The notes beneath the pieces are model-generated. The model searched no databases. It worked only from the letters and a program-made list of their open reading frames with translations, and was not told the origin of the DNA. From Lewinellaceae bacterium (GTDB taxonomy: Bacteria; Bacteroidota; Bacteroidia; Chitinophagales; Saprospiraceae), in contig JACJYN010000005.1 of the NCBI GenBank assembly GCA_020636095.1, positions 648,035-712,034 on the forward strand: DNA of 64,000 nt, in the 5' to 3' direction. Below are positions 27,294-36,455 of the stretch, in pieces; position 1 is the stretch's first letter, and the number at the start of each line of letters is the position of its first letter. Made by a program: the position numbers and the translations under genes.

Positions 27294-28382
27294 CTACGGT
27301 ATCGGCCGCGACAATCGGAACTCCACCCTCCGGTTCTTCAGCCGGCCCAACGAGGTGCTATTGGAAGCGATGGGGTACTTTTCACCGAAGCCTTTGGCGG
27401 AAAGCCGCTTGTCGGGGATGCCCAGGCGGCTCAGGTAGGTGGCAACGGCTTCGGCCCGCCGGGAGGAGAGTTGTTGATTGGCGCCCGCGCCCCCGATGTT
27501 ATCGGTATGGCCAAATATATCGAGTTTCAGTGTGGGATACTTTCGCATGATTTCCGCCAGGCGGGCCAGTTCCGCTTTGGAGGTGGACAGCAGGGTGGCG
27601 CTGCCACTTTCAAACTGCAGGTTGTCGAGGGTGATGACTTCTCCTTTGAGTAGTTCCTTGCCTTTCGGCCCGTCGAGTTCCAGGGGTTTGACTTCTTCAA
27701 CTTTGGTGAATTCCAGTTTTTCAAAGCAGATTTCTTGCCGGTTGTTGTAGGCGCCGGTAGCGGCGGTAACGCCCCAGTACACCTTACTGTTGCCCCGAAA
27801 GATTCCGCTTACGATATCGCCCCGGTAGGAGAGCACTTCCTTTCCATCCAGCTCAATGGTGAGTTGCAGTTTGGCGGGCGTCCAACGCACCGTCAAAGGG
27901 TGCTCCCGGCAGTCTTCGATATTGGGGATGCGGGCCGGGCCGGCGAGGCTGTTGCCGTGGTGCACGCTGCCGTCCCGCAGCAGGGCGATATGATCCTGGT
28001 AGGGGTCGCCCAGGTGTTCGTTCAGCCAGGTGTCGATCTCAATACCCAGGGAGGGCTCCAGGCCGGCGAAGCCCATGCCTTCTCCCTGGTAACCGGTGCG
28101 GCGGGCGTAGGGGTGGAAGACGAAGACGATTCCGTCGGCGCCGTCGGCGTTCTTACAGCCCAGCATCACCTGGAGTTTCATCTCAAAAGGGCCATTTAGG
28201 TCGATGGGTTGTTTGTGCCATGCCGATCCACCGGACCAGATGCGGTCGGGCGTCAGGCGGATGCAGTTGGCCCCGGTTTTTACGGCGTCGCCGGAGAGAT
28301 TGAAATCATCGATGCTGGCCTCCTGTGTGTAGGAAACAGAAAATGCAGTTAGAAAAAAGAAAAGGAGATACAATTGCTTCAT
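27294..28382 (-). CDS. L-type lectin-like domain fused to OmpA
   Basis: 362 aa. Signal peptide (MKQLYLLFFFLTAFSVSYTQ). Residues ~25-215 look like an L-type (legume) lectin / concanavalin-like fold: ADGIVFVFHP, GEGMGFAGLEPSLGIEIDTW and HIALLRDGSV are the usual motifs. Residues ~245-360 are an OmpA C-terminal domain (IFGHTDNIGG, NQQLSSRRAEAV, RLSAKGFGEKYPI, NRRVEF), which binds peptidoglycan. The protein probably tethers a carbohydrate-binding module in the periplasm or outer membrane. It is monocistronic, with the stop close to the tandem repeat. Confidence 0.85.
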   Translation of the reverse strand: MKQLYLLFFFLTAFSVSYTQEASIDDFNLSGDAVKTGANCIRLTPDRIWSGGSAWHKQPIDLNGPFEMKLQVMLGCKNADGADGIVFVFHPYARRTGYQGEGMGFAGLEPSLGIEIDTWLNEHLGDPYQDHIALLRDGSVHHGNSLAGPARIPNIEDCREHPLTVRWTPAKLQLTIELDGKEVLSYRGDIVSGIFRGNSKVYWGVTAATGAYNNRQEICFEKLEFTKVEEVKPLELDGPKGKELLKGEVITLDNLQFESGSATLLSTSKAELARLAEIMRKYPTLKLDIFGHTDNIGGAGANQQLSSRRAEAVATYLSRLGIPDKRLSAKGFGEKYPIASNSTSLGRLKNRRVEFRLSRPIP

Positions 28383-28456
28383 AACAGCCGGATTTTCAAC
28401 TTCAAGTTAGAAAATTAACGGGAAAGAAGGAGGCTTGGTTGTCGGCAGGAGTGTTA

Positions 28457-28520
28457 GAGCATGTTTGGAGGCCGGGTTTGGAGATAAAAAGTGTCAATTT
28501 TTTGTTGAGATAAGGCATCA
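28457..28520. mobile_element. Half copy of the GAGTATG-type MITE
   Basis: The sequence from TTAGAGCATGTTTGGAGGCCGGGTTTGG is similar over ~60 bp to the right end of the MITE at 60029-60190 (read in reverse complement), including GTCAATT-TTTGTTGAGATAAGGC. The other end is not recognisable. Probably a decayed, truncated copy. The flanking TTA fits the target preference of the intact copies. Confidence 0.5.
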
Positions 28521-28601
28521 TCCCTTCAGGGCAAACAAAGGGCGAAAAAGCCGGATGGAGATAGGCCTAAATAGTTACAGATACAGAAAATTGAACTATC
28601 C

Positions 28602-28632
28602 CCTCACCACATCACCACATCACCACATCACT
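28602..28632. repeat. Short 8-bp tandem repeat
   Basis: Three to four units of CACATCAC, the same period as the array at 27173-27290, lying just beyond the 3' end of the 865-aa T9SS gene. Confidence 0.6.
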
Positions 28633-28647
28633 TCCTTCCTCTCCCTC

Positions 28648-31245
28648 TCATTCCCTACTTTTCACCCATTGCCCACTGTACCGCTGTCCATGAATAGCTA
28701 TTGAAAACACATAACCCCCATTGGGGAGTGCAGAGAAATCGAGTTCCCGGCCGGCCGTTTCTTCCAATTTATCGAACGCTTTTTGCCAGAGCTGGCGCCC
28801 CTGCATGTCGTACAACTCCGCTCTCATTTCACCTGTAGCCGGTGACTGGAAATCGAACCGCAGCCGGCCATCGCTGGGGTTGGGAGAGAGATTGAGTTTA
28901 CCTTCCCGCCGGACGGTGAAGCGGGTGGACACCAATCCGTCGGCATTGGTTTTCAAAAGGTAAATATCCCGATTCGCGGGCCCGCCGAGGTATTCATTGC
29001 CGATGGCGATAAGGCCGCCGTCCGAGGCCGGGCTGCCGTCAAAAAACAATATGGGATTTTGTTCCTCGCCGAATAACCGTTCCTGCGCAATGTTTCCCTG
29101 CCCGTCGTAAAAGGTCATTAAACCCTGCACCGTTTCCGTTGAAACGGGGGAGGTGAAATTGGACTGCGGGGGGCTGGGGTAAATGTATCCAACTGTCCAG
29201 AAACGGTTGTCCGGCAGAAAATGGATGCCATCCGAAGAGGCAACGTAGACGAAGCCTTCTTTTGAATATTGCTGGTAAGCCAGTTCGTTCCCGGATGCAT
29301 CCAGCCAATAGGCCTGGCTGTTGATCGCAAAAGGGGTGACATTAAAATCAAAAAACAGGCCGGAGGCGGCTATATCGCCATCGGGGCCGACATTAACGTC
29401 CGCATACGTGCCCGTCTCGGTTTCCGGAGATGCCGCCCATATTACGGTTCCATCCTCAATATCGAATTTGACAACGCCGCCGCTGCCTGTGAACGAACTG
29501 AGTTCAAAGTTGGCGGCACATACCAGCGTTTGATCAAAGGGGGAATAGGCAAGGCCTGCCCCATCGATGAAGTTCTCATTGTTTTCATCGTAGGCCTGCT
29601 CCCACTGTATTTCGTTGTTTTCATCCCATAGGGCCAGGTGGAGGCCTACATTGGAATCGGGGCTCAGGCTGATATTTGCAGCGGTGATAAAACTGCCATC
29701 GGGCAGGGCCGCAATGCTTCCGTTGGCTCGGCCCCTGTGGAAGGGAATAATGATTTCAGAAATAAGTTGCCCCTGCGGGCTGATTTCCAGAATAAACAGG
29801 TGGGGTTGCGGAGGATTGGGAACCTGGCCGGGCAGGCTGGCCCCCAGGACGACGAGGTTGCCATTGGCCCGCAGGCTGATACCCGAAACTTGATTGGTGT
29901 GCGTATCCGTCCCGTAATCCAGCGTCCAGAGTAAATCGCCAAGCGCATTCACCTTTAGGAAGGAAACTTTGGTGTAAGTAAAGTTGATGCTGCGCTGGCC
30001 ACTGACCAGATAAAAGCTGCCATCCTCTGCTTCTTGCACAAAGGCGCCGAACTCGTCGCCCACACCCCCTTCTCCATCCTGGCCGAAGGCCGTTAGCCAT
30101 TCGGTTGTACCCGTAACCGAACCTTTCAGGACAAAAGCCTCCTGGCCGCCAGTCTCAGTAGCCGACAAGCCGGCGATATAGATAGGGCTGGCGGCCGCTT
30201 CGCCGGTTGCGATCATATCGTTTGGTTTGGGTATTTGCTCATCAAAATAGAAAAAGCCTTCAATTTCACTAAGGTCAGGAGCGATAGCGAGCAACGCTCC
30301 GGGGCCTGACAGGCCGTTGGGATACACCATCAGGTAAACCAAACCTTCGATCAGTACAACCGAGCCAACCGTTCGGTAGTTGAAAAGATTCAGCCCTGGC
30401 GTTTCTGTGAAGGAATTATCCGTGATGACATTGCCATCGCCAGACACCCAGGCAGCCCAGGGATAGCCGCCGTGACCAGACACCAGAATGTCGCCGTTTT
30501 CCATTTCCTGAATATCAGAAAAGGCAGAGAAAAAGGTTGCGAATGAATCGTCCGCCAGTTCCCAGATAATGGTTTGCAGGGAAGAGGATATCTTGGTTAG
30601 TTTCTCATCGCCGCGGGTATCCCACCCGATGAGCCAGCCGCCGTCAGCCGTAGCGCTGGCGCAGAAGAAATCATCCCTGTCTTCGGTAGCCAGGTAGGTA
30701 TCGGCCTGAAGATTGCCCTGGCTGTCGATTACGGCGAGCCATACATCTGAACCGTTTTGGAGGCCGGTTTCCCGAAAACCTGCCAGAAGGATGTCTCCAC
30801 TGGCGCCGAGGGCGGCGTCCAGCCCTTCATCCCGATCGGGGCCTCCGTAGGTTTGCGACCAGACGGTTGTGCCCTCCAAGTCGGTTTTGACCACATACCA
30901 GTCCCGGCCCCCTTCCCCGAAGCTTTTGGTGTAGCCCAGCAGGAGCAGGCCATCTTCCAGCAGGAGCAGTTTTCGGCCTTCCTCGTTTTCGTCCCCCCCG
31001 AAGGTTTTGGACCACAGTTCGCTGCCTTGTCCGTCTAAGGCGCTCAGCAAAAAGTCAAGGGAGCCATTGTCGTGGTTGAAACGGGACCCCAGGGTATAAA
31101 TTTGCCCGTTTTCGGTGCGCACGATGGAGTAGGCCTCGTCGTAGGCGTTGGGCAGGCCGTAGGTTCTTTCAAAAGTGATTTGGCCGAAGAGAAATGTTGA
31201 ATAGCAAAGAACGAGCGCAGTCGCGAGGATAAAGTGGTTTTTCAT
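28648..31245 (-). CDS. T9SS type A sorting-domain protein, propeller-like
   Basis: 865 aa. Signal peptide MKNHFILATALVLCYSTFLFG. Repeated ~45-60-aa units with W-TFGG, GDILVSG, DGG and aspartate-rich turns (GGDENEEGRKLLLLEDG, YGGPDRDEGLDAALGASGD) suggest a beta-propeller of the delta-60/PQQ-like kind across residues ~30-770. The C-terminus LNLSPNPSDGRLRFDF ... SGQWVKSRE is a type IX secretion sorting domain, so the protein is exported and probably anchored on the surface. Monocistronic. Ligand unknown. Confidence 0.8.
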   Translation of the reverse strand: MKNHFILATALVLCYSTFLFGQITFERTYGLPNAYDEAYSIVRTENGQIYTLGSRFNHDNGSLDFLLSALDGQGSELWSKTFGGDENEEGRKLLLLEDGLLLLGYTKSFGEGGRDWYVVKTDLEGTTVWSQTYGGPDRDEGLDAALGASGDILLAGFRETGLQNGSDVWLAVIDSQGNLQADTYLATEDRDDFFCASATADGGWLIGWDTRGDEKLTKISSSLQTIIWELADDSFATFFSAFSDIQEMENGDILVSGHGGYPWAAWVSGDGNVITDNSFTETPGLNLFNYRTVGSVVLIEGLVYLMVYPNGLSGPGALLAIAPDLSEIEGFFYFDEQIPKPNDMIATGEAAASPIYIAGLSATETGGQEAFVLKGSVTGTTEWLTAFGQDGEGGVGDEFGAFVQEAEDGSFYLVSGQRSINFTYTKVSFLKVNALGDLLWTLDYGTDTHTNQVSGISLRANGNLVVLGASLPGQVPNPPQPHLFILEISPQGQLISEIIIPFHRGRANGSIAALPDGSFITAANISLSPDSNVGLHLALWDENNEIQWEQAYDENNENFIDGAGLAYSPFDQTLVCAANFELSSFTGSGGVVKFDIEDGTVIWAASPETETGTYADVNVGPDGDIAASGLFFDFNVTPFAINSQAYWLDASGNELAYQQYSKEGFVYVASSDGIHFLPDNRFWTVGYIYPSPPQSNFTSPVSTETVQGLMTFYDGQGNIAQERLFGEEQNPILFFDGSPASDGGLIAIGNEYLGGPANRDIYLLKTNADGLVSTRFTVRREGKLNLSPNPSDGRLRFDFQSPATGEMRAELYDMQGRQLWQKAFDKLEETAGRELDFSALPNGGYVFSIAIHGQRYSGQWVKSRE

Positions 31246-31383
31246 ATCAGAGTTTTTAGCGTTGAAGTTTCAAGATAAATAATTCCTTTTTTTTGTCAAA
31301 GGCTGTTTCTTGAAATATTCCTCTTGCCGCTTTAAAACAATGCATTCCAATATGTCAAAATCGATCTTTATCCAGTTGGCTTT

Positions 31384-32643
31384 TCAAATAATCATCCCTG
31401 CCCCCACGGTTTCATTCGTTCCCTCATCCACAAAGATGACGCTACCGGTAATGCGGTTCTTGCGGTAACTATCGTAGAACAGCGGTTTGGTAGTGCGGAT
31501 GGCCACCCGGGCGATATCGTTCATCCCGATATTCTGATCCACCATATTGCGGTGCAGGCTGTTGATGTCCAGTTTGTAGCGAATCTCCCGGATGACGCAG
31601 CGCGCCTCCTGGGTGGTGTGCTGGATGGTGTACTTGCCGCGCAATTGCAGCGGGCGCTCGTGGAACCAGCACACCATCACCTCCATATCCTGGCCGACTT
31701 CCGGATGGTTGTTCTCGCGCACGATCATGTCGCCGCGGCTCAGGTCGAGGTCGTCCTCCAGCAAGATGGTGACGGACAAAGGAGCGTAGGCTTCCTCCAA
31801 CTCCCCGTCGTACGTATCAATTTTGGCGATCTTACTGGTAAAGCCAGAGGGCAGCAGCATGACCTTATCCCCTCTCTTGAAAACCCCGCCTGCTACGCGG
31901 CCGGCATAGCCCCGGTAGTCGTGAAAATCATCCGTATTGGGCCGTACGACGTACTGCACCGGGAAACGGCAGTCGATGAAGTTATGGTCGCTGCCGATGT
32001 GCACGTTTTCCAGATAGTAGAGCAGGGTCGTGCCGCCGTACCAGGGCATATTCTGAGACTTGTCCACCACATTGTCGCCATTGAGGGCGGAAATGGGGAT
32101 AAAGTGTACGTCGCGCACATCCAGCTTGTAGGAAAATTCTTCGAATTCCTGTTTGATCTCCTCGTATCTTTCCTGGTTATAATCCACCAGGTCCATCTTA
32201 TTGATGCAGACCACCAGGTGGGGGATTTGCAGCAGGGAAGCGATGAAGGCGTGTCGGCGGGTCTGTTCGAGTACCCCCTTGCGGGCGTCGATCAGGATGA
32301 GAGCCACATTGGCTGTCGACGCGCCGGTCACCATATTGCGGGTGTACTGGATGTGGCCGGGTGTATCGGCGATGATAAACTTGCGGCGCGGCGTGGAGAA
32401 ATAACGGTAGGCCACATCGATGGTGATGCCTTGTTCGCGCTCGGCCTTGAGTCCGTCCGTCAGCAGCGCCAGGTTGACGCCGACTTCGCCGCGGCGCTCA
32501 CTGCTCTCCCGTACGGCTTCGTACTGGTCTTCGAAGATGGATTTGCTGTCGTACAGCAGCCGCCCGATGAGGGTGGATTTTCCATCATCCACGCTGCCGG
32601 CGGTGGTGAAGCGCAGCAGTTCCATGTGTTTTGGGTCTATCAT
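31384..32643 (-). CDS. cysN: Sulfate adenylyltransferase subunit 1 (GTPase)
   Basis: CysN couples GTP hydrolysis to adenylyl transfer by CysD, making adenosine 5'-phosphosulfate from ATP and sulfate. 419 aa, EF-Tu-like: G1 GSVDDGKSTLIGRL (about 16-29), DTPGH (about 93), NKMD (about 148), then two beta-barrel domains. There is no fused APS kinase. It is the last gene of a minus-strand set with cysD and cysC, but separated from cysD by 1.9 kb of repeats and a four-helix-bundle gene. Polarity or an internal promoter would decide whether it is co-transcribed. Confidence 0.93.
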   Translation of the reverse strand: MIDPKHMELLRFTTAGSVDDGKSTLIGRLLYDSKSIFEDQYEAVRESSERRGEVGVNLALLTDGLKAEREQGITIDVAYRYFSTPRRKFIIADTPGHIQYTRNMVTGASTANVALILIDARKGVLEQTRRHAFIASLLQIPHLVVCINKMDLVDYNQERYEEIKQEFEEFSYKLDVRDVHFIPISALNGDNVVDKSQNMPWYGGTTLLYYLENVHIGSDHNFIDCRFPVQYVVRPNTDDFHDYRGYAGRVAGGVFKRGDKVMLLPSGFTSKIAKIDTYDGELEEAYAPLSVTILLEDDLDLSRGDMIVRENNHPEVGQDMEVMVCWFHERPLQLRGKYTIQHTTQEARCVIREIRYKLDINSLHRNMVDQNIGMNDIARVAIRTTKPLFYDSYRKNRITGSVIFVDEGTNETVGAGMII

Positions 32644-32687
32644 ATTATTCTTGTTTCTATTTATTCAATTAGGTGACTGCTTTTTTA

Positions 32688-32885
32688 GTTGTACGGTGTA
32701 CGGGTCTGGGTTTTGATGGGGTTGTGTACGGGCCTGGGTTTTGGTGGGGTTGTGTACGGTGTACGGGCCTGGTTTTGATGGGGTTGTGTACGGTGTAGGG
32801 CCTGGTTTTGATGGGGTTGTGTACGGTGTACGGGCCTGGGTTTTGGTGGGGGTGTGTACGGTGTACGGATTGGGGTTTTGACGGG
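32688..32885. repeat. Minisatellite array A, ~34-bp unit
   Basis: About six degenerate units of 28-35 bp. A typical unit is GGTTGTGTACGGTGTACGGG followed by CCTGGTTTTGATGG. Read in reverse complement it contains CCCGTACACCGTACA, close to CCCGTACATCGTACA of the larger array at 33328-34525. The two arrays are thus inverted relative to each other and enclose the four-helix-bundle gene. Confidence 0.85.
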
Positions 32886-32903
32886 GTATACGGGATTCCA
32901 ATA

Positions 32904-33248
32904 TCATCTTTGTGCTTTGATTGAATTAACAATGATACCCAATAAAGTATTGGCTTCTTTGCTTAGAGATGAGATTTTTTCGTCCCACCCATTCAGCAAG
33001 CGTTGGAGCAGATCAAGCCAGACAAGGGATTCGTCCAATTCTTCTTCGACTATTTTCCTCTTATTGATCAGGTCTTTGGTGGATTTGGCCCGGTTGCTGG
33101 CACTGTAGTTAGCCGCCGAGGATGTAGCAGATTTGATGAGCTGCCGTTTTATGATGGTAAACTCTTCTGCTTTTGGCAGCTCTCTACAGAGCAGGATAAC
33201 ATTTAATGCCCATACTTTGAATCTTTCCAGCAAAACCTCTTTGTTCAT
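32904..33248 (-). CDS. Four-helix bundle protein (23S rRNA intervening sequence family)
   Basis: 114 aa, all helical: FKVWALNVILLCRELPK, IIKRQLIKSATSSAANYSA, NKRKIVEEELDESLVWLDLL and the C-terminal helix with SLSKEANTLLGIIVNS match the TIGR02436 / IVS-protein family. These small proteins are often found next to repeats or inside insertion-prone sites, and their molecular role is not settled. Here the gene lies in the middle of the sulfate-activation operon, on the same strand, and is bracketed by two inverted minisatellite arrays, which suggests that it arrived as part of an insertion. Confidence 0.85.
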   Translation of the reverse strand: MNKEVLLERFKVWALNVILLCRELPKAEEFTIIKRQLIKSATSSAANYSASNRAKSTKDLINKRKIVEEELDESLVWLDLLQRLLNGWDEKISSLSKEANTLLGIIVNSIKAQR

Positions 33249-33327
33249 TGGCTCAAAGTTTCAGTTCAAAATAATTACATCGGGAGTGTTCGCAATTCGC
33301 AAATCAATGAAAATCAAGAGACTAACC

Positions 33328-34525
33328 CCCCACTCCCCGTCCCACCCGTACATCGTACATCGTACCCCTCCGGTTCCCGTCCCCCCCGTACATCGTACAT
33401 CGTACCCCTCCGGTTCCCGTCCCCTCCGTACATCGTACATCGTACCCCTCCGGTTCCCGTCCCACCCGTACATCGTACATCGTACCCCTCTGTTTCCCGT
33501 CCCACCTGTACATCGTACCCCTCCGGTTCCCGTCCCACCCGTACATCGTACATCGTACCCCTCTGTTTCCGTCCCACCCGTACATCGTACATCGTACCCC
33601 TCCGGTTCCCGTCCCACCTGTACATCGTACCCCTCCGGTTCCCTGTCCCACCCGTACATCGTACATCGTAACCCCCTCCGGTTCCGTCCCACCCGTACAT
33701 CGTACATCGTACCCCTCCTGTTCCCGTCCCACCCGTACATCGTACACGTACCCCCTCACAGCTCCGGTTCCCGTCCCTCCGTACATCGTACATCGTACCC
33801 CTCGGGTCCCGTCCCCACCGTACATCGTACATCGTACCCCTCCGGTTCCCGTCCCACCCGTACATCGTACATCGTACCCCTCCGGTTCCCGTCCCACCCG
33901 TACATCGTACATCGTACCCCTCTGTTCCCGTCCCACCGTACATCGTACATCGTACCCCTCCGGTTCCCGTCCCCTCCGTACATCGTACATCGTAACCCTC
34001 CGGTTCCCGCCCCACCGTACATCGTACATCGTACCCTCCGGTTCCCGTCCCACCCGTACATCGTACATCGTACCCCTCCGGTTCCCGTCCCCTCCGTACA
34101 TCGTACATCGTAACCCTCTGTTTCCGTCCCACCCGTACATCGTACATCGTACCCCTCCGGTTCCCGTCCCACCCGTACATCGTACATCGTACCCCTCTGT
34201 TTCCGTCCCACCCGTACATCGTACATCGTACATCGTACCCTCCGTTTCCCGTCCCACCCGTACATCGTACATCGTACCCCTCCGGTTCCCGTCCCACCCG
34301 TACATCGTACATCGTAACCCTCCGGTTCCCGCCCCCCGTACCCGTACATCGTACATCATCGTACATCCCTCCGGTTCCCGTCCCACCCGTACATCGTACA
34401 TCGTACCCCTCCGGTTCCCGTCCCACCCGTACATCGTACATCGTACCCCTCCGGTTCCCGTCCCACCCGTACATCGTACACAACCCCCTCACAGCTCCCC
34501 CTCCCCTCCGTACATCGTACATCAA
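33328..34525. repeat. Minisatellite array B, ~40-bp unit, about 30 copies
   Basis: Roughly thirty units of 36-41 bp. The consensus is TCCGGTTCCCGTCCCACC followed by CGTACATCGTACATCGTACCCC, with small length changes and occasional losses of one base or of one ATCGTAC. It is very C-rich on the plus strand and runs from just after the four-helix-bundle gene to the stop of cysD (34522). Long ORFs predicted inside it in several frames have the repeat's own composition and are not genes. Confidence 0.95.
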
Positions 34526-35430
34526 AAGTACCCCTGTTTCTTCCTATCCTCCATCGCCGTTTCCGAACGCTTGTCATCAGCCCGCCCCCCGCGTTCCGTC
34601 TGCCGGGCGGCAGCGACTTCTTTGATGATATCCTCGATAGTGGCGGCTTCAGATTGCCAGACGCCGGTGCAGGTCATATCGCCGATGGTACGGCAGCGGA
34701 CGGTCATGGTTTTAGTGGAGGATTCCTCTTCCGGGCGCTTATTGATATACTCACAATCGGCCAGCAGGATGCCGTCGCGTTCGAAAACCTGGCGCTGATG
34801 GGCGAAATAGAGGCTCGGCAATTCGACTTTTTCCTGGGCGATGTACATCCATACATCCAACTCGGTCCAGTTGCTGATGGGGAAGACGCGGAAGTGTTCG
34901 CCGAAGTGTTTTTTACCGTTAAAGATGTTCCACAATTCCGGGCGCTGGTTCTTAGGGTCCCATTGGCCGAATTCATCGCGGTGGGAGAAGAAGCGCTCTT
35001 TGGCTCGGGCCTTTTCCTCATCGCGGCGGCCGCCACCGAGCGCGGCGTCGTACTTTCCATGTTCCAGCGCTTCCAGCAGGGCGGCGGTTTGCAGGTAGTT
35101 GCGGCTGGCGTTGAAGCCTTTTTCTTCCACAACCAGGCCCTTGTCGATGGCTTCCTGCACAGATCCCACGATCAATTTAGCCCCGGTTTTTTCCACCAGG
35201 CGGTCCCGGAATTCGATGGTTTCGGGGAAATTGTGTCCCGTATCGATGTGCAACAGGGGGAACGGAATCTTCGCCGGGTAAAAGGCTTTCATGGCCAGGT
35301 GGACCATGAGAATGGAGTCCTTGCCTCCGGAAAACATCAGCACCGGCCGTTCGAACTGGGCCGCTACCTCGCGGATAATATAAATGGATTCAGATTCCAG
35401 CTCTTTAAGGTGGTTCAGGTTATAGCTCAT
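34522..35430 (-). CDS. cysD: Sulfate adenylyltransferase subunit 2
   Basis: 302 aa. The PP-loop SGGKDSILMVHL (about 34-45) identifies the ATP-pyrophosphatase-type catalytic subunit of ATP sulfurylase, which forms APS from ATP and sulfate with CysN. Other family features are HIDTGHNFPETIEFRD (about 71-86), GGRRDEEKARAKER and the C-terminal RCRTIGDMTCTG. Start 35430 is 39 bp from the end of cysC. The last codons abut the minisatellite array, which begins within 5 bp of its stop, so transcripts reading into cysN must cross ~1.2 kb of repeats. Confidence 0.95.
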   Translation of the reverse strand: MSYNLNHLKELESESIYIIREVAAQFERPVLMFSGGKDSILMVHLAMKAFYPAKIPFPLLHIDTGHNFPETIEFRDRLVEKTGAKLIVGSVQEAIDKGLVVEEKGFNASRNYLQTAALLEALEHGKYDAALGGGRRDEEKARAKERFFSHRDEFGQWDPKNQRPELWNIFNGKKHFGEHFRVFPISNWTELDVWMYIAQEKVELPSLYFAHQRQVFERDGILLADCEYINKRPEEESSTKTMTVRCRTIGDMTCTGVWQSEAATIEDIIKEVAAARQTERGGRADDKRSETAMEDRKKQGYF

Positions 35431-35469
35431 GATGGAATGGTCTGTTGATGATTGTTTGCTTCTTGGTTG

Positions 35470-36075
35470 TCAGGATTTGCGGTACTTAATGATGGGCTCT
35501 ATGAATTCGAAAATGACCCGGACGCTGTCATTCAGATCCTGCCGGTCGGTACGAATCTCCAGCGCCGGCTTTTCCGGCGGCTCATAGGGGGCGTCCACCC
35601 CGGTGAATCCCTGAATCTCACCGGCGCGGGCTTTTTTATAAAGGCCTTTCACATCGCGGGCCTCGCATACTTCCAGCGGAGCATTGATATAAATCTCGAC
35701 AAAATCATCCTGGCCGATGATCTCACGCGCCAGTTGCCGGATGGCTGTCGTAGGGCTGATAAAAGAGTTGATGGTGATGATGCCGCTGTTGACATACAAT
35801 TTGGATAGTTCGGCGATCCGGCGGATGTTTTCCCGCCTGCCCTCGTCAGTGAAGTCGAGGTTGTTATTGATACCGCTGCGGATGTTGTCACCGTCCAGCG
35901 CCTGGGGGTAGTAGCCTTCATTGTAAAGGCGCCGTTCCAGATGTTGAGCGATGGTGCTTTTTCCCGATCCCGACAGGCCAGTTAGCCATAGAACCTTACT
36001 GTGCTGCCGGAGGCGGCGTTCGCGGTCGGCGCGTTGTAAAAACCGGTCGAAAATAGGATGGAGATGCTTGTTCAA
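35470..36075 (-). CDS. cysC: Adenylylsulfate kinase
   Basis: 201 aa. Walker A GLSGSGKSTIAQHLE (about 33-47), then LDGDNIRSGIN, FISPTTAIRQLAREI and EVCEARDVKGLYKKARAGEI are standard APS kinase motifs. The enzyme phosphorylates APS to PAPS. It lies between the DUF2061 gene and cysD on the same strand. The length matches single-domain APS kinases. Confidence 0.95.
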   Translation of the reverse strand: MNKHLHPIFDRFLQRADRERRLRQHSKVLWLTGLSGSGKSTIAQHLERRLYNEGYYPQALDGDNIRSGINNNLDFTDEGRRENIRRIAELSKLYVNSGIITINSFISPTTAIRQLAREIIGQDDFVEIYINAPLEVCEARDVKGLYKKARAGEIQGFTGVDAPYEPPEKPALEIRTDRQDLNDSVRVIFEFIEPIIKYRKS

Positions 36076-36137
36076 GGCAATTTAACTTTGATTAACTAGT
36101 ACAAAACCAAAACAAGTGCAAAGAAACGGCAAATCTG

Positions 36138-36410
36138 TTATTTTCCCAAACCAGCCTCCTGCTTTCCAGTGCGTTTGAAAATATGGCGCACGGTTCCCCG
36201 GGGTATACTCTGCCAGGCCCGTTCGTGCAGATAATAAATAACCAGCTTGATCACCAGCTCCAGGCCGGCAACAATAGTCGATTTCTGTAACACATCCTCA
36301 CAGCCTGTTCCGGAAAAGATAAAATAAGCAAGCGTGAAAGTCGTCCCCGTAGCGATCAGGCGCCAGGTGACGGCTTTTAGGATACTCCGAAGTTTTGATT
36401 CTTTTTCCAT
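36138..36410 (-). CDS. DUF2061 small membrane protein
   Basis: 90 aa with two predicted membrane helices (VTWRLIATGTTFTLAYFIF and ... IVAGLELVIKLVIYYLHERAW). The motif KAVTWRLIATGTT and the HERAW end of the second helix are typical of DUF2061, which in Bacteroidota is often next to or fused with cysteine/sulfate genes. It is the first gene of this sulfate-activation unit, 62 bp upstream of cysC. Function unknown; a role in sulfate handling is an inference from context. Confidence 0.8.
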   Translation of the reverse strand: MEKESKLRSILKAVTWRLIATGTTFTLAYFIFSGTGCEDVLQKSTIVAGLELVIKLVIYYLHERAWQSIPRGTVRHIFKRTGKQEAGLGK

Positions 36411-36455
36411 AGTCGGTTCTTTTTTCGAGCTGCAAAGATGGTAATTAAATCGTTT

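Noticed and set aside
26915..27550. 211-aa plus-strand ORF
   Set aside because: Mostly translation of the 8-bp tandem repeat.
31552..32676. 374-aa ORF on the plus strand
   Set aside because: Shadow antisense to cysN, whose motifs are clear.
33328..34525. CRISPR array
   Set aside because: There are no unique spacers between constant repeats; the whole unit is repeated with small changes, and no cas genes are near.
33133..34577. Several long ORFs (up to ~400 aa) on both strands in the 33-34.5 kb array
   Set aside because: They are made of the 40-bp repeat itself in all frames (MYDVRVGREPEG-like), with no start or homolog signal; repeat artefact.
34654..35448. 264-aa plus-strand ORF
   Set aside because: Antisense shadow of cysD.
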